Assembly (NCBI GenBank): GCA_018065765.1
Contig: JAGHSR010000123.1
Span: 1-33,181, forward strand
Direction of reading: 5' to 3'
Length of the DNA: 33,181 nt
DNA from: Candidatus Colicola coprequi
GTDB lineage: Bacteria; Bacteroidota; Bacteroidia; Bacteroidales; Paludibacteraceae
Within the stretch, counting starts at the first letter, position 1. Each line of letters starts with the position of its first letter. The notes below the pieces were generated by a model that was not told where the DNA came from, ran no database searches, and was given only the letters and a program-made list of their open reading frames with translations. The position numbers were made by a program, and so were the translations under genes. This document shows, one piece after another, positions 1 to 9,548 of the stretch.

Positions 1-27
1 TATATATTCTGTAAAAAATTACAACTT

Positions 28-1626
28 ATGCACTTTACGAAAGTTCTTGAATTGGCAGTTGTTTCATTGGTATCTTTTTTATTTTTTAGTTGTCAGATGC
101 ATGATTTCGAATCGTCAGTATTTGACACTCTAGATAGAATGATATGGAGAAATCCGGATAGTGCATTATATATATTGGATAGTCTCAAATCATGCAGACT
201 CAGTGAGGTTGAGAACCAATATTGTGACATGATGACATCGTATGCGTCTTTTCGTACGCGTCCACATTTTGTGGAAATAGATTTCGAGAAAATGGGCAAG
301 GAATTTGAAAAGCGACGATATATTGTTTATGCGGGGCAGGCTTATTACATACAAGGAGTTATGTTGGAATGGAGAGATGAAACATATCAAGCAATGCAGA
401 AATTTAAAATGGCAGAGCATTTGTTGATGAAAGGTGATGCCAATGGAGAGTGGATAGGTGCTACCTATTACAAAATGGGTTCTCTTTCTGAAACCGAACA
501 ATTATCAGATGTAGCATTGGAATATTATAGTAAGGCTATACCCTATTTGGAACGAGCAAATCTAACCTTGTTTCTTGCGTGTGCTTATCGTGATGTGGCC
601 AGAAATACGAAAGAATTACAAAAACGCGAAGAATATTTTAGAAAAGCTCTAAATGAAGCTGCAAAACTGAAAGATAATCTTTTTTATTATGAATTAAAAT
701 ATTTGGTTTGTTCCCTATTAGAGTCTTCCAATATAACCGAAATAAATAGGTTAAACCATATTTTGGTTGATTCGTTGGGATTGAATAGATATGCTCACAG
801 TCTATCTGAATGGTATATTGCTCAATCAGATATTGATTCTGCAGAAATGTATCTTGATTTGTTCTCAACGGATACTTCGTTGATTTCTTGGAGCAAAAAC
901 AAATGGCATTATGTCCACAGTCTACTACTACAGAAAGAAGGTAAAAATGACATGGCATATGAAGAGATGAGAAACTTGTATGATAATGAAGTAGCAGAAA
1001 CGAAAGAAACAGGAAAAACAAGAACATATGCAATAGCGAAGCGGTATGACTTGGCATTGGAACAAGAACGGAATATGCGTTTGGTATTGTCACAACAAAG
1101 GTCGTACCTGATAATTGGACTTCTTGCTGTGCTATTGGTGACATTGGGGGCTATTGTTGTGGCGCAAAGGAGTCGTAAATTGGCAACGCAGACAAAAATT
1201 GAGAGTTTAAAAGCTGAATTGGATGCGAAACGTGCAAGTCTTACGAGAATACTGCGTCAACGTGTGGAGGTGGCTCGACAGATGCAATTGGAGAAACTTC
1301 GTAATGGTTCTACGGGAAAAATCCCAGAGTGGATTCAAACGTTTTTATCGGAAAATCTATGGGAACATTGGGAGGGTTTTCAGGAAGAGTTTAACAGTTT
1401 GTATAATAATTTACTCACGAATCTAAAAACTCAATACCCTGCTTTGACATCAGCGGATTTACAGATGATCGCGTTGATGGTGTTGGGATTATCTATCTCG
1501 GATATATGTTTACTTTTGAATCAAACCAAGCATACGGTATGGAGCAGAAGATTGCGTATCAAAACACATCTAAGTCTTACAAAAGAAGATGATTTGGACG
1601 AGTGGGTGGCCAATAGGATTAAGTAG
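28..1626 (+). CDS. TPR-containing, membrane-anchored transcriptional regulator with C-terminal LuxR-like HTH
   Basis: 532 aa ORF. N-terminal hydrophobic segment with lipobox-like LVSFLFFSC; helical TPR-like region; single TM (SYLIIGLLAVLLVTLGAIVVA); coiled coil; C-terminal LTSADLQMIALMVLGLSISDICLLLNQTKHTVWSRRLRIKTHL resembling a LuxR/GerE HTH. Confidence 0.7.
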   Translation: MHFTKVLELAVVSLVSFLFFSCQMHDFESSVFDTLDRMIWRNPDSALYILDSLKSCRLSEVENQYCDMMTSYASFRTRPHFVEIDFEKMGKEFEKRRYIVYAGQAYYIQGVMLEWRDETYQAMQKFKMAEHLLMKGDANGEWIGATYYKMGSLSETEQLSDVALEYYSKAIPYLERANLTLFLACAYRDVARNTKELQKREEYFRKALNEAAKLKDNLFYYELKYLVCSLLESSNITEINRLNHILVDSLGLNRYAHSLSEWYIAQSDIDSAEMYLDLFSTDTSLISWSKNKWHYVHSLLLQKEGKNDMAYEEMRNLYDNEVAETKETGKTRTYAIAKRYDLALEQERNMRLVLSQQRSYLIIGLLAVLLVTLGAIVVAQRSRKLATQTKIESLKAELDAKRASLTRILRQRVEVARQMQLEKLRNGSTGKIPEWIQTFLSENLWEHWEGFQEEFNSLYNNLLTNLKTQYPALTSADLQMIALMVLGLSISDICLLLNQTKHTVWSRRLRIKTHLSLTKEDDLDEWVANRIK

Positions 1627-1642
1627 TAACTCGCAATAAAAA

Positions 1643-1689
1643 AATGTTCCACGAATAGAGCCTGTACGACATCTAATTCGTGGAACATT
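1643..1689 (-). terminator. Inverted repeat / terminator between convergent genes
   Basis: Perfect 14-bp inverted repeat AATGTTCCACGAAT (1643-1656) / ATTCGTGGAACATT (1676-1689), 19-nt loop. On the minus strand it is followed by a T7 run (from aaaaaaa at 1638-1644). Confidence 0.75.
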
Positions 1690-1719
1690 GAAATTTATAA
1701 GCGGCAAGAGAAAGGAGTA

Positions 1720-3033
1720 TTATTTTACCACTTCTCCCTTGAGTGTTGCTGCAGAAGCTTCACGGATAAGTACGTGAATAAACTCTCCGATATGTCGGTT
1801 TTGACGCGGGAAGACGACAGTTTTGTACTGGCTTGTTCTGCCGAACATCTGTTCGGGACTCCGTTTGCTATACCCCTCAACCAGCACTTCCCGCACCTTG
1901 CCGATTTCCCGTTGGTTGCTTTCCAATGAGAGTTGATTTTGCAGTGCGATAATCTCGTTCAAACGGCGTACTTTTTCCTCCTCGCTGATATTGTCGGGCA
2001 GATGTTTTTGAGCAAAGGTGCCAGGCCGTTCGCTATACTTGAACATGAAAGCTGTATCGAAACCCACTTCGCGCATCAGGCTGAGGGTCTGTGCGTGGTC
2101 TTCTAATGTCTCATCGTGGAAACCGCAGAAGACATCCGTGCCGATAGCTACATCCGGGATAATACGACGGATAGCCGCTATGCGGTCCAAATACCACTCA
2201 CGGGTGTATTTGCGATTCATAGACTTAAGAATGGCATTACTACCACTCTGAACCGGCAGGTGAATGAATCGGCAGATGTTGTTATATTTGGCAATTATTT
2301 GCAAGGTTTCATCGGACATATCCTTTGGGTGCGAGGTGGTGAAACGGATCCGCATATTAGGTTCCGCCTCAGCCACCATGGCGAGCAATTGCGGGAAAGC
2401 TATATCCTCAAACCGATAGGAATTGACGTTTTGTCCCAAGAGGGTCACTTCTTTGTAACCCTTTTGAGACAAATCGTGTACTTCATTGAGAATGCTTTTG
2501 ACATCGCGGCTGCGTTCTCTGCCACGTGTATAGGGTACAACGCAATAACTACAGAAGTTGTTGCAACCACGCATGATACTCACAAATCCTGAGATGGACT
2601 TACCTATACGGGCAGGGATGATGTCAGCATAGGTTTCCGTCTTGCTTAGGAAGATATTGATGGCTTTGTTGCCGGTCAGACATTGCGCTAAAAGGTTAGG
2701 AATGTCCAAATACGCATCGGGGCCTGCCACAAAATCCACGTGGTAATCGTGAATTAGTTCTTCGCCCATCCGTTCAGCCATGCAGCCTATGATACCTATG
2801 ATGAGTTTTGACGAAGAGCGTTTGCGATGGATGGCTTGAATCTCCTGTAAGCGGTGGATGACTGTCTGCTCCGCTTTGTCGCGAATACTGCATGTATTGA
2901 GAATGACGATGTCGGCATCGTCCAATGTGTCGGTCAACACGGCATCGGTGGTCTGCATAACAGCAGCCACGACCTCACTATCGGCTACGTTCATTTGGCA
3001 GCCGTAAGTCTCTATATAAAATCGATGAGTCAC
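1720..3033 (-). CDS. miaB: tRNA (N6-isopentenyl adenosine(37)-C2)-methylthiotransferase MiaB
   Basis: 437 aa; MTHRFYIETYGCQMNVADSE start, radical-SAM motif RGCNNFCSYCVVPYTRGRERSR, TRAM-like C-terminus. Confidence 0.96.
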   Translation of the reverse strand: MTHRFYIETYGCQMNVADSEVVAAVMQTTDAVLTDTLDDADIVILNTCSIRDKAEQTVIHRLQEIQAIHRKRSSSKLIIGIIGCMAERMGEELIHDYHVDFVAGPDAYLDIPNLLAQCLTGNKAINIFLSKTETYADIIPARIGKSISGFVSIMRGCNNFCSYCVVPYTRGRERSRDVKSILNEVHDLSQKGYKEVTLLGQNVNSYRFEDIAFPQLLAMVAEAEPNMRIRFTTSHPKDMSDETLQIIAKYNNICRFIHLPVQSGSNAILKSMNRKYTREWYLDRIAAIRRIIPDVAIGTDVFCGFHDETLEDHAQTLSLMREVGFDTAFMFKYSERPGTFAQKHLPDNISEEEKVRRLNEIIALQNQLSLESNQREIGKVREVLVEGYSKRSPEQMFGRTSQYKTVVFPRQNRHIGEFIHVLIREASAATLKGEVVK

Positions 3034-3843
3034 TTACAGGAGTGTCTGTGGGTTGAGGTTATTTTTCTCAATGTCACGGAAATAGCGATAGGTGCCCACT
3101 TTGAGTTCGTCGCAAGCAGCGTCATCGCAGACGATAATACCATGTTGGTGCATTTGGAGCGCAGAGATAGTCCACATATGAGAAATAGGTTTCTCTATGG
3201 CGTGCAGCAGAGCGCGTGCTTTGCCGTGACCATTCACCATAATGAGTACTTCCTTGGCATCCATGATAGTACCGACACCTACGGTAAGAGCCGTCTTGGG
3301 TACTTGGTTGACATCGTTGTTGAAGAAACGAGAGTTGGCGATGATGGTATCTGTGGTTAACTCTTTCTTACGCGTGCGGCTTGTCAGAGATGAGCCGGGT
3401 TCGTTAAAAGCGATATGACCATCAGGACCGATACCACCCAAGAAAAGTTGGATACCGCCATAGTTTTTGATTTTAGCCTCATAACGAGCGCACTCAGCCT
3501 CGAGGTCGGCAGCATTGCCGTTGAGGATATTGACATTGTCCTTGCGGATGTCAATATGGCTAAAGAAATTGTTCCACATAAAACTATGATAACTCTCTGG
3601 ATGGTCTTCCGGAATACCTACGTACTCGTCCATATTGAAAGTTACCACATTACGGAAACTGACTTTACCTTGTTTGTTAAGTTCAATCAGGTGTTTGTAC
3701 ATACCAAGAGGTGAACTACCGGTAGGCAGTCCCAAAACAAAAGGATTGCTCTCTTTGGGAGCAAACTCGTTGATACGACGTGCTACATAATTAGCAGCCC
3801 ATTCGCTCAATAATTCATAATTTGGTTCAATAATAACTCGCAT
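3034..3843 (-). CDS. nagB: Glucosamine-6-phosphate deaminase
   Basis: 269 aa; [57 protein letters not shown] and [20 protein letters not shown] are diagnostic of NagB. Confidence 0.96.
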   Translation of the reverse strand: MRVIIEPNYELLSEWAANYVARRINEFAPKESNPFVLGLPTGSSPLGMYKHLIELNKQGKVSFRNVVTFNMDEYVGIPEDHPESYHSFMWNNFFSHIDIRKDNVNILNGNAADLEAECARYEAKIKNYGGIQLFLGGIGPDGHIAFNEPGSSLTSRTRKKELTTDTIIANSRFFNNDVNQVPKTALTVGVGTIMDAKEVLIMVNGHGKARALLHAIEKPISHMWTISALQMHQHGIIVCDDAACDELKVGTYRYFRDIEKNNLNPQTLL

Positions 3844-3868
3844 GATATTTTGTGATTAAATTTGTTAA

Positions 3869-5896
3869 TTAGTCGATTTTTCTTAGGACGATGGCTGTTC
3901 TGGCCGGCAGATAGAGACGAAGCCACTCTTTGTTCTCTTTCTTGTACAAGAGGTCTGATTGGGTTAGGTGCTCCACACCGTCGTCATTCAGTCCAAACCC
4001 GCCAAACTGCTTGGCATCGGTATCCAAAACCACTTGCCACTTGCCGGGCTGCACTAATATACCATAATCAGCGTATGACTTGACACCACTCCAGTTGAAG
4101 ACAAACAGGAGTTGATCACGCTGATACGCCACCACCTGATCTCCCTCGTTGTCCCATAGTTTGTCAATCCATGGTGCGTGCACGCCACATTGGTCCTTGA
4201 CCGGTGTTAGGTAATCGCGAAGTAATCGTACCATTGCTTGGTCAAAACGATTCAAATCTTGATAGTAGTAGTTAGGGTTGTCCACCAGACTCCACTGGCG
4301 ACGAGCATACTTGTGACTCCATCCGTTGCCTTGTCGTGGAAAATCAATCCATTCGGGGTGTCCAAACTCGTTGCCCATGAAATTGAGGTAACCTCCGTTA
4401 ATGGTAGAAGCAGTGATGAGGCGAATCATCTTGTGAAGAGCAATCCCCCGATTGACTGTATAGGTGGCATGTCCATGTTCAAAATGCCAGTACATATCAG
4501 CATCCACGAGGCGGAAAATAATTGTTTTGTCGCCCACTAATGCTTGGTCGTGGCTCTCTGCATAGGATATGGTTTTTTCGTCTTGACGGCGATGCGTCAT
4601 CTCATAGAAGATGTGCCCAGCTTTCCAATCTTCGTCTCTGACCTCTTTGATGTATTTAATCCAAAAGTCAGGGATACCCATAGCCAATCGGTAGTCAAAT
4701 CCCATACCTCCCCCCTCTATGGGGAAAGCCAATCCCGGCATCCCGGACATATCTTCGGCTATCGTGATAGCATTCGGTTTAACCTGATGAATCAGCTTGT
4801 TTGCCAAAGTTAGATAGGCGATGGCGTCGCCATCCTCGTTGCCGTTGTAGTAGCAATCGTAGTTCACGAAATCTTCGCCCAAACCATGAGTGAGGTACAT
4901 CATAGACGTAACACCATCAAAACGGAACCCATCGAAATCGTAGATATCCATCCAAAACTTGCAATTGCTCAGTAGGAAGTGCAACACCTCCGGTTTTCCG
5001 TAATCAAAGCACAAGCTATCCCAAGCCGGATGTTCTCGACGCGCACCTGCGTGAAAATATTGATAAGGTGTTCCATCGAAATTGCTCAATCCTTCTCGTT
5101 CATTTTTGACAGCGTGCGAATGAACGAGATCCATGATGACGCACATACCTCTATTATGTGCATCAGCAATGAGCATCTGCAGTTCTTCCGGTGTGCCGAA
5201 ACGACTGCTGGCTGCAAAGAAATTGCTCACATGATACCCAAAACTGCCATAATAAGGGTGTTCCTGGATAGCCATGAGTTGTATGCAGTTGTATCCCAAT
5301 TCTGCAATTCGTGGAAGTACATTCAGCCGAAACTCGCTGTATGTACTAACTTTTTCATCCTCTCCACTCATGCCGATATGGCACTCGTAAATGAAAAGTT
5401 GCTCGTCTTTATTTCTCCGTTTTTTTTGCTTAGCAGGGCGTTCCATTTTCTTAATGTCCCATACTTGAGCAGAAAAAAGTTTGGTTTCACTATCTTGAAC
5501 CACCCGTGTGGCATAACTGGGTATGCGTTCTCCCCATCCACCCTGCCACTCAACCAGCAATTTGAAAAGTTGCCCTTCGACAAATGCGTTGTTATCAAAC
5601 TCTTTTTCCCATACACCATTCCCGATGTGTTGCAATCGGTATGTTTCGTCCTTTTGCCAAGCGTTCATATCACCCTTGATATAAATGGCGGTAGCGTTGG
5701 GAGCCCACTCACGGAACAGCCATCCGGTCGCTGTTTTATGCAATCCGAAATACAGATATCCATTCGCCCAATCGGACAAAGACATTCCGTCAGTCAGAGC
5801 GGTTTCCCTACGTTTGGCGTAGTCGTGACGTGCTTGAATGGCACTAGCATACGGCTGAAGATAGGGGTCGTTTTGTATGAGTTTGAGGCGTCTCAT
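3869..5896 (-). CDS. glgB: 1,4-alpha-glucan branching enzyme (GH13)
   Basis: 675 aa; GH13 motifs DLVHSH, DGFRFDGVTSM, ITIAEDMSG, ESHDQ, FMGNEFGHPEWIDFPR. Confidence 0.93.
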   Translation of the reverse strand: MRRLKLIQNDPYLQPYASAIQARHDYAKRRETALTDGMSLSDWANGYLYFGLHKTATGWLFREWAPNATAIYIKGDMNAWQKDETYRLQHIGNGVWEKEFDNNAFVEGQLFKLLVEWQGGWGERIPSYATRVVQDSETKLFSAQVWDIKKMERPAKQKKRRNKDEQLFIYECHIGMSGEDEKVSTYSEFRLNVLPRIAELGYNCIQLMAIQEHPYYGSFGYHVSNFFAASSRFGTPEELQMLIADAHNRGMCVIMDLVHSHAVKNEREGLSNFDGTPYQYFHAGARREHPAWDSLCFDYGKPEVLHFLLSNCKFWMDIYDFDGFRFDGVTSMMYLTHGLGEDFVNYDCYYNGNEDGDAIAYLTLANKLIHQVKPNAITIAEDMSGMPGLAFPIEGGGMGFDYRLAMGIPDFWIKYIKEVRDEDWKAGHIFYEMTHRRQDEKTISYAESHDQALVGDKTIIFRLVDADMYWHFEHGHATYTVNRGIALHKMIRLITASTINGGYLNFMGNEFGHPEWIDFPRQGNGWSHKYARRQWSLVDNPNYYYQDLNRFDQAMVRLLRDYLTPVKDQCGVHAPWIDKLWDNEGDQVVAYQRDQLLFVFNWSGVKSYADYGILVQPGKWQVVLDTDAKQFGGFGLNDDGVEHLTQSDLLYKKENKEWLRLYLPARTAIVLRKID

Positions 5897-5905
5897 TATT
5901 TCTCA

Positions 5906-6361
5906 TTATTGTTGTACGCGCGCTTTAACTATGATTTTGCGGTATTGCTTACCGTCTGCAATACCGGGGCTGTGTGCATCGGAAGGGAAGAAGACGACAA
6001 AGTGACCTGCGGGGACATTCATTCGAATGGTGGGAGCATCACCATAAAATTCGACATCCTTACCCTCGTCGTATTCAGCGGTAACATCTTGGCAGTCTTC
6101 CTGTGATTTCCACCCCATAGTCTCACTATCCGTAAGAGGAATCTGAATATCGATATAGTCCTTGTGTGATTCAAGACGGCAGTCCTTTTCTTTTTTCCCG
6201 ATAAAATCGAGGATATTGACATATAGGTCATCTCCATCTAACTTGATTTTGCAAGCAGGCAATTCCTCCAAATCGTTGTCATTAAAGAATTGCATAAAAC
6301 GTTCTAAACCGGGTACACTATCGTAGTACAGGTCTGCATTTTCCAATTTGTCAACAATCAT
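5906..6361 (-). CDS. YhcH/YjgK/YiaL family protein (DUF386; cupin-like)
   Basis: 151 aa; MIVDKLENADLYY...SHKDYIDIQIPLTDSETMGW...AGHFVVFFPSDAHSPGIADGKQYRKIIVKA typical of the YhcH/YjgK/YiaL family. Confidence 0.92.
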   Translation of the reverse strand: MIVDKLENADLYYDSVPGLERFMQFFNDNDLEELPACKIKLDGDDLYVNILDFIGKKEKDCRLESHKDYIDIQIPLTDSETMGWKSQEDCQDVTAEYDEGKDVEFYGDAPTIRMNVPAGHFVVFFPSDAHSPGIADGKQYRKIIVKARVQQ

Positions 6362-6392
6362 AATAAGTGATTTTTATACGCTATTTGGCCGC

Positions 6393-6424
6393 AAAGGTAC
6401 AAAAATATTTGTACACGTGCAAAT
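6393..6424 (-). promoter_or_regulatory. Bacteroidota sigma-ABfr-type promoter for the yhcH-glgB-nagB-miaB operon
   Basis: Minus strand: -33 TTTG (CAAA at 6421-6424), 20-bp spacer, -7 TACCTTTG (CAAAGGTA at 6393-6400). Confidence 0.8.
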
Positions 6425-6440
6425 TTTATTGTATCTTTGT
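6409..6440 (+). promoter_or_regulatory. Bacteroidota sigma-ABfr-type promoter for the acyltransferase operon
   Basis: Plus strand: -33 TTTG 6409-6412, 20-bp spacer, -7 TATCTTTG 6433-6440; ATG at 6470. Confidence 0.82.
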
Positions 6441-6469
6441 GCCCGATTTTGAAAAACGAATAAACTCCT

Positions 6470-7528
6470 ATGCACAAACTTTTAAATTTTTCATCACATC
6501 GTCAATCCAATATGGAACTGCTCAGAATAGTGGCCATGTTTTTGGTTTTGGTAGTTCATGCAGATTTTGCAGCTTTGGGGCACCCCACCCACGCAGATGC
6601 TGTAAACGAGACCATGACAACGATATGGCGATATGTGTTTGAAGGGTTGGCAATTGTGTGCGTGAACGTGTTTGTTTTGTTGTCCGGTTGGTTTGGTATC
6701 CGATCATCTTGGAAAGGATTTTTTAAATTCATATTTCAAGTTGCCTTTTTCTCAATAGGTCTATTTATATTGGGGTTAAGTATGGGGTGGACGACTTTCT
6801 CATGGGAAAATTTGTTGGGTGCACTGACTTTCACGAATGTACCAGCAACCGAATATATTCCACTGTATTGGTTCATTGTGTCGTACATGGGATTGTATTT
6901 ATTCGCTCCCGTACTGAATGCTTTTATTGAAACTGCGTCTCGTCACAAGTTGGGCGCTGTGACTTTGGCATTTTTTGCTTTTCAGTCCCTGTATGGATGG
7001 ATATTGGGAAATGAGTGGACGATGTTTAAAGACGGTTATTCCACTTTCTCGTTCATAGGCTTGTATTTATTGGCCCAATATGTGAGAAAATATCCGATGA
7101 AATGGACACAATTCGCAGCTAAAACAGACTTGGGAATTTATGCTTTTTTGGCTCTACTGATAGCCGCTATCGGGTTTGCAGGAGTGTGGTTTGAAATCAG
7201 CGGTCTTAATACACTCGTGTTGGCATATAGTAATCCTTTAGTGATCATGGAGTCTTTGTTTTTGATTTTATTTTTCTCCAAAATTCACATACAAAGTTCC
7301 GTTATTAATTACATCGCGGGGTCTGCCTTCTCTGTTTTCTTGGTGCACCTCAACCCCAATTTTTACTTCGAGGCATTCAAACGTCCTATCAATCAGATAG
7401 ATGCAAGTTATTCGCCATGGATGGCCACCTTATTGATATTTTTATTCATGTTAGGTATTTACGTGGTAGCAGTATTGGTGGATCAGTTGCGCATTATACT
7501 ATGGAACATTATAAATCGTAAAAAATGA
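6470..7528 (+). CDS. Acyltransferase family (acyltransferase 3 type) integral membrane protein
   Basis: 352 aa multi-TM; N-terminal SNMELLRIVAMFLVLVVHADF is the acyltransferase-3 signature; WFIVSYMGLYLFAPVLN. Confidence 0.88.
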   Translation: MHKLLNFSSHRQSNMELLRIVAMFLVLVVHADFAALGHPTHADAVNETMTTIWRYVFEGLAIVCVNVFVLLSGWFGIRSSWKGFFKFIFQVAFFSIGLFILGLSMGWTTFSWENLLGALTFTNVPATEYIPLYWFIVSYMGLYLFAPVLNAFIETASRHKLGAVTLAFFAFQSLYGWILGNEWTMFKDGYSTFSFIGLYLLAQYVRKYPMKWTQFAAKTDLGIYAFLALLIAAIGFAGVWFEISGLNTLVLAYSNPLVIMESLFLILFFSKIHIQSSVINYIAGSAFSVFLVHLNPNFYFEAFKRPINQIDASYSPWMATLLIFLFMLGIYVVAVLVDQLRIILWNIINRKK

Positions 7529-9522
7529 TGAAAAAAACAATTCTTTTTGTTGTAGCAGTTATGACAATTTCGTGCAGTAAACCTCTTTCAACAGGTATCA
7601 GCCTGGACAACTTAGACACAACGGCAGTTCCTCAAAATGATTTTTATCAGTACGCGTGTGGCGGCTGGATGGCCAACAATCCTTTAGCGGATGAGTATGC
7701 TCGTTTTGGCACATTTAATCAGTTGGGGCTGAACAATCTCAAACAAGTAAATTCACTCATTGAAGAGATCGGCACAGGCGACCACGACTATGGTACAGTA
7801 GAACAAAAAATCAGTGATTTCTACAAATTGTGCATGGATACTGCTCGTCGAAATGAGGAAGATATTCGTCCAATCATACCAACCATTGAAACAATAGATG
7901 CGATTAATAGTAAAAGTGAGTTATCGGAAATTTTGGGTCGTGCCATGGAGTTTGGCTTGTTTGCGATGTATGTTGAGGCCGATGCCATGAATTCATCCAT
8001 GAATATTCTATACGAGGCACAAGCCGGTTATGCCTTAGGGGAAAAGGATTACTATTTGCAAGATGACGAACGCACACAAATGATACGTCAAGAATATCTG
8101 AAACACATAGAACGCATGTTCTCTTTGTATGGTTATATTGATGGAGATTTGGCGGCACCAATCATTCTCAGGTTAGAAACTCGTTTGGCTCGAGCTGCTA
8201 TGTCTAATGAGGAATTGCGTGATCCGGTGGCAACTTACAATAAGATGAGTGTGGAAGAACTGCAGCAGATGGTGCCTCAGATAGATTGGTCCGTTTTCTT
8301 TGCTGCCATGAACATAAAAACGGATAGTCTTTGTGTAGGGCAAGTAGAACATTTGAAAGAAGTAGGACGTATGATAGAGGAGGAGTCTTTGGCAGATTTG
8401 AAGACTTTATTTGCATGGCAGGTGATAGATGGAGCTGCAGATTATTTGGGGGATGACATGTTTCAAGCGAACTTCGATTTTTACGGTCGTGTGCTTTCCG
8501 GTCGCAAAGAGGCTACTCCATTATGGAAACGCGCAGTCAATATCGTTAATGGCACGTTGGGTGAAGCAGTAGGTCAGATGTATGTAAAGCGTTATTTCCC
8601 GGAAGAAAACAAACAACGTATGGTAACGTTGGTGAATAATCTGAAAACATCCTTTGGCGAGCGCATCAGTAGTCTGGAATGGATGTCTGATGAAACCAAA
8701 GCAAAAGCATTGGAGAAATTGAACGCCATGACCGTTAAGATAGGTTATCCTGACAATTGGCGTGACTATAGTGCTTTGGACGTAGATCCCAAATTGTCGT
8801 ATTACGAAAATATCCAGCGTGCTGCTAAGTTTGAGCAAAACTATTCACTTTCCTATTTGAACAAGCCTGTCGACAAATCCAAATGGTATATGACTCCTCA
8901 AACCGTGAACGCATACTACAATCCCGGCAGCAATGAGATTTGTTTCCCTGCCGGCATACTGCAATCTCCATTCTTTGATATGGAAGCGGATGATGCTTTT
9001 AATTATGGAGCAATCGGAGTAGTGATAGGTCACGAGATGACACACGGTTTTGATGATATGGGATGTCAGTTTGACAAAGATGGCAATTTGCAAAACTGGT
9101 GGACTGAGGAGGATAAAGTTCGATTTGCAGAACGAACAAAAGTGATGGAGAGTTACTTTAATGCCATAGAGGTTCTGCCGGGTGTTCATGCCAATGGTAC
9201 ATTCACTTTGGGAGAGAACATTGCCGATCATGGCGGCTTGCAGATTGCCTACAATGCATTTATGCATACCAAGTGTGCAAAGGAGAACACAAAGGACGGC
9301 TTTACGCCGGCGCAACGTTTCTTCTTGGCATACGCCAACGTATGGGCAAGCAATATTCGCGAAGAAGAAATGCTTCGTCTGACCAAATCGGATCCCCACT
9401 CGCTTGCGCGTTGGCGCGTTAACGGTGCTTTGCCACATATTGCAGCATGGTATGAAGCATGGGGCGTGACGGAAGACAGTCCTCTATTCGTAGCTCCCGA
9501 AAATCGAGTTCACATTTGGTAA
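7525..9522 (+). CDS. M13 family metallopeptidase (PepO/neprilysin-like) lipoprotein
   Basis: 665 aa; lipobox MTISC; GVVIGHEMTHGFDDMGCQFD (HExxH) and ENIADHGGLQIAYNAF. ATGA overlap with the preceding gene. Confidence 0.95.
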   Translation: MMKKTILFVVAVMTISCSKPLSTGISLDNLDTTAVPQNDFYQYACGGWMANNPLADEYARFGTFNQLGLNNLKQVNSLIEEIGTGDHDYGTVEQKISDFYKLCMDTARRNEEDIRPIIPTIETIDAINSKSELSEILGRAMEFGLFAMYVEADAMNSSMNILYEAQAGYALGEKDYYLQDDERTQMIRQEYLKHIERMFSLYGYIDGDLAAPIILRLETRLARAAMSNEELRDPVATYNKMSVEELQQMVPQIDWSVFFAAMNIKTDSLCVGQVEHLKEVGRMIEEESLADLKTLFAWQVIDGAADYLGDDMFQANFDFYGRVLSGRKEATPLWKRAVNIVNGTLGEAVGQMYVKRYFPEENKQRMVTLVNNLKTSFGERISSLEWMSDETKAKALEKLNAMTVKIGYPDNWRDYSALDVDPKLSYYENIQRAAKFEQNYSLSYLNKPVDKSKWYMTPQTVNAYYNPGSNEICFPAGILQSPFFDMEADDAFNYGAIGVVIGHEMTHGFDDMGCQFDKDGNLQNWWTEEDKVRFAERTKVMESYFNAIEVLPGVHANGTFTLGENIADHGGLQIAYNAFMHTKCAKENTKDGFTPAQRFFLAYANVWASNIREEEMLRLTKSDPHSLARWRVNGALPHIAAWYEAWGVTEDSPLFVAPENRVHIW

Positions 9523-9548
9523 TCAATCAATAAATACATATTTTTCTC

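Noticed and set aside
1643-1689. parS-like site (TGTTCCACG...CGTGGAACA)
   Set aside because: The arms resemble a parS half-site but are separated by 19 nt, and the sequence differs from the TGTTTCACGTGAAACA consensus; placement at a convergent 3' junction fits a terminator better.
4979-6106. 375-aa plus-strand ORF opposite glgB and yhcH
   Set aside because: Shadow ORF antisense to two confidently identified genes; no recognisable domain, Cys/Ser/Phe-rich antisense-like composition, no promoter or start context.
8845-9438. 197-aa minus-strand ORF inside the M13 peptidase gene
   Set aside because: Antisense over the catalytic region of a conserved protease; no independent coding evidence.
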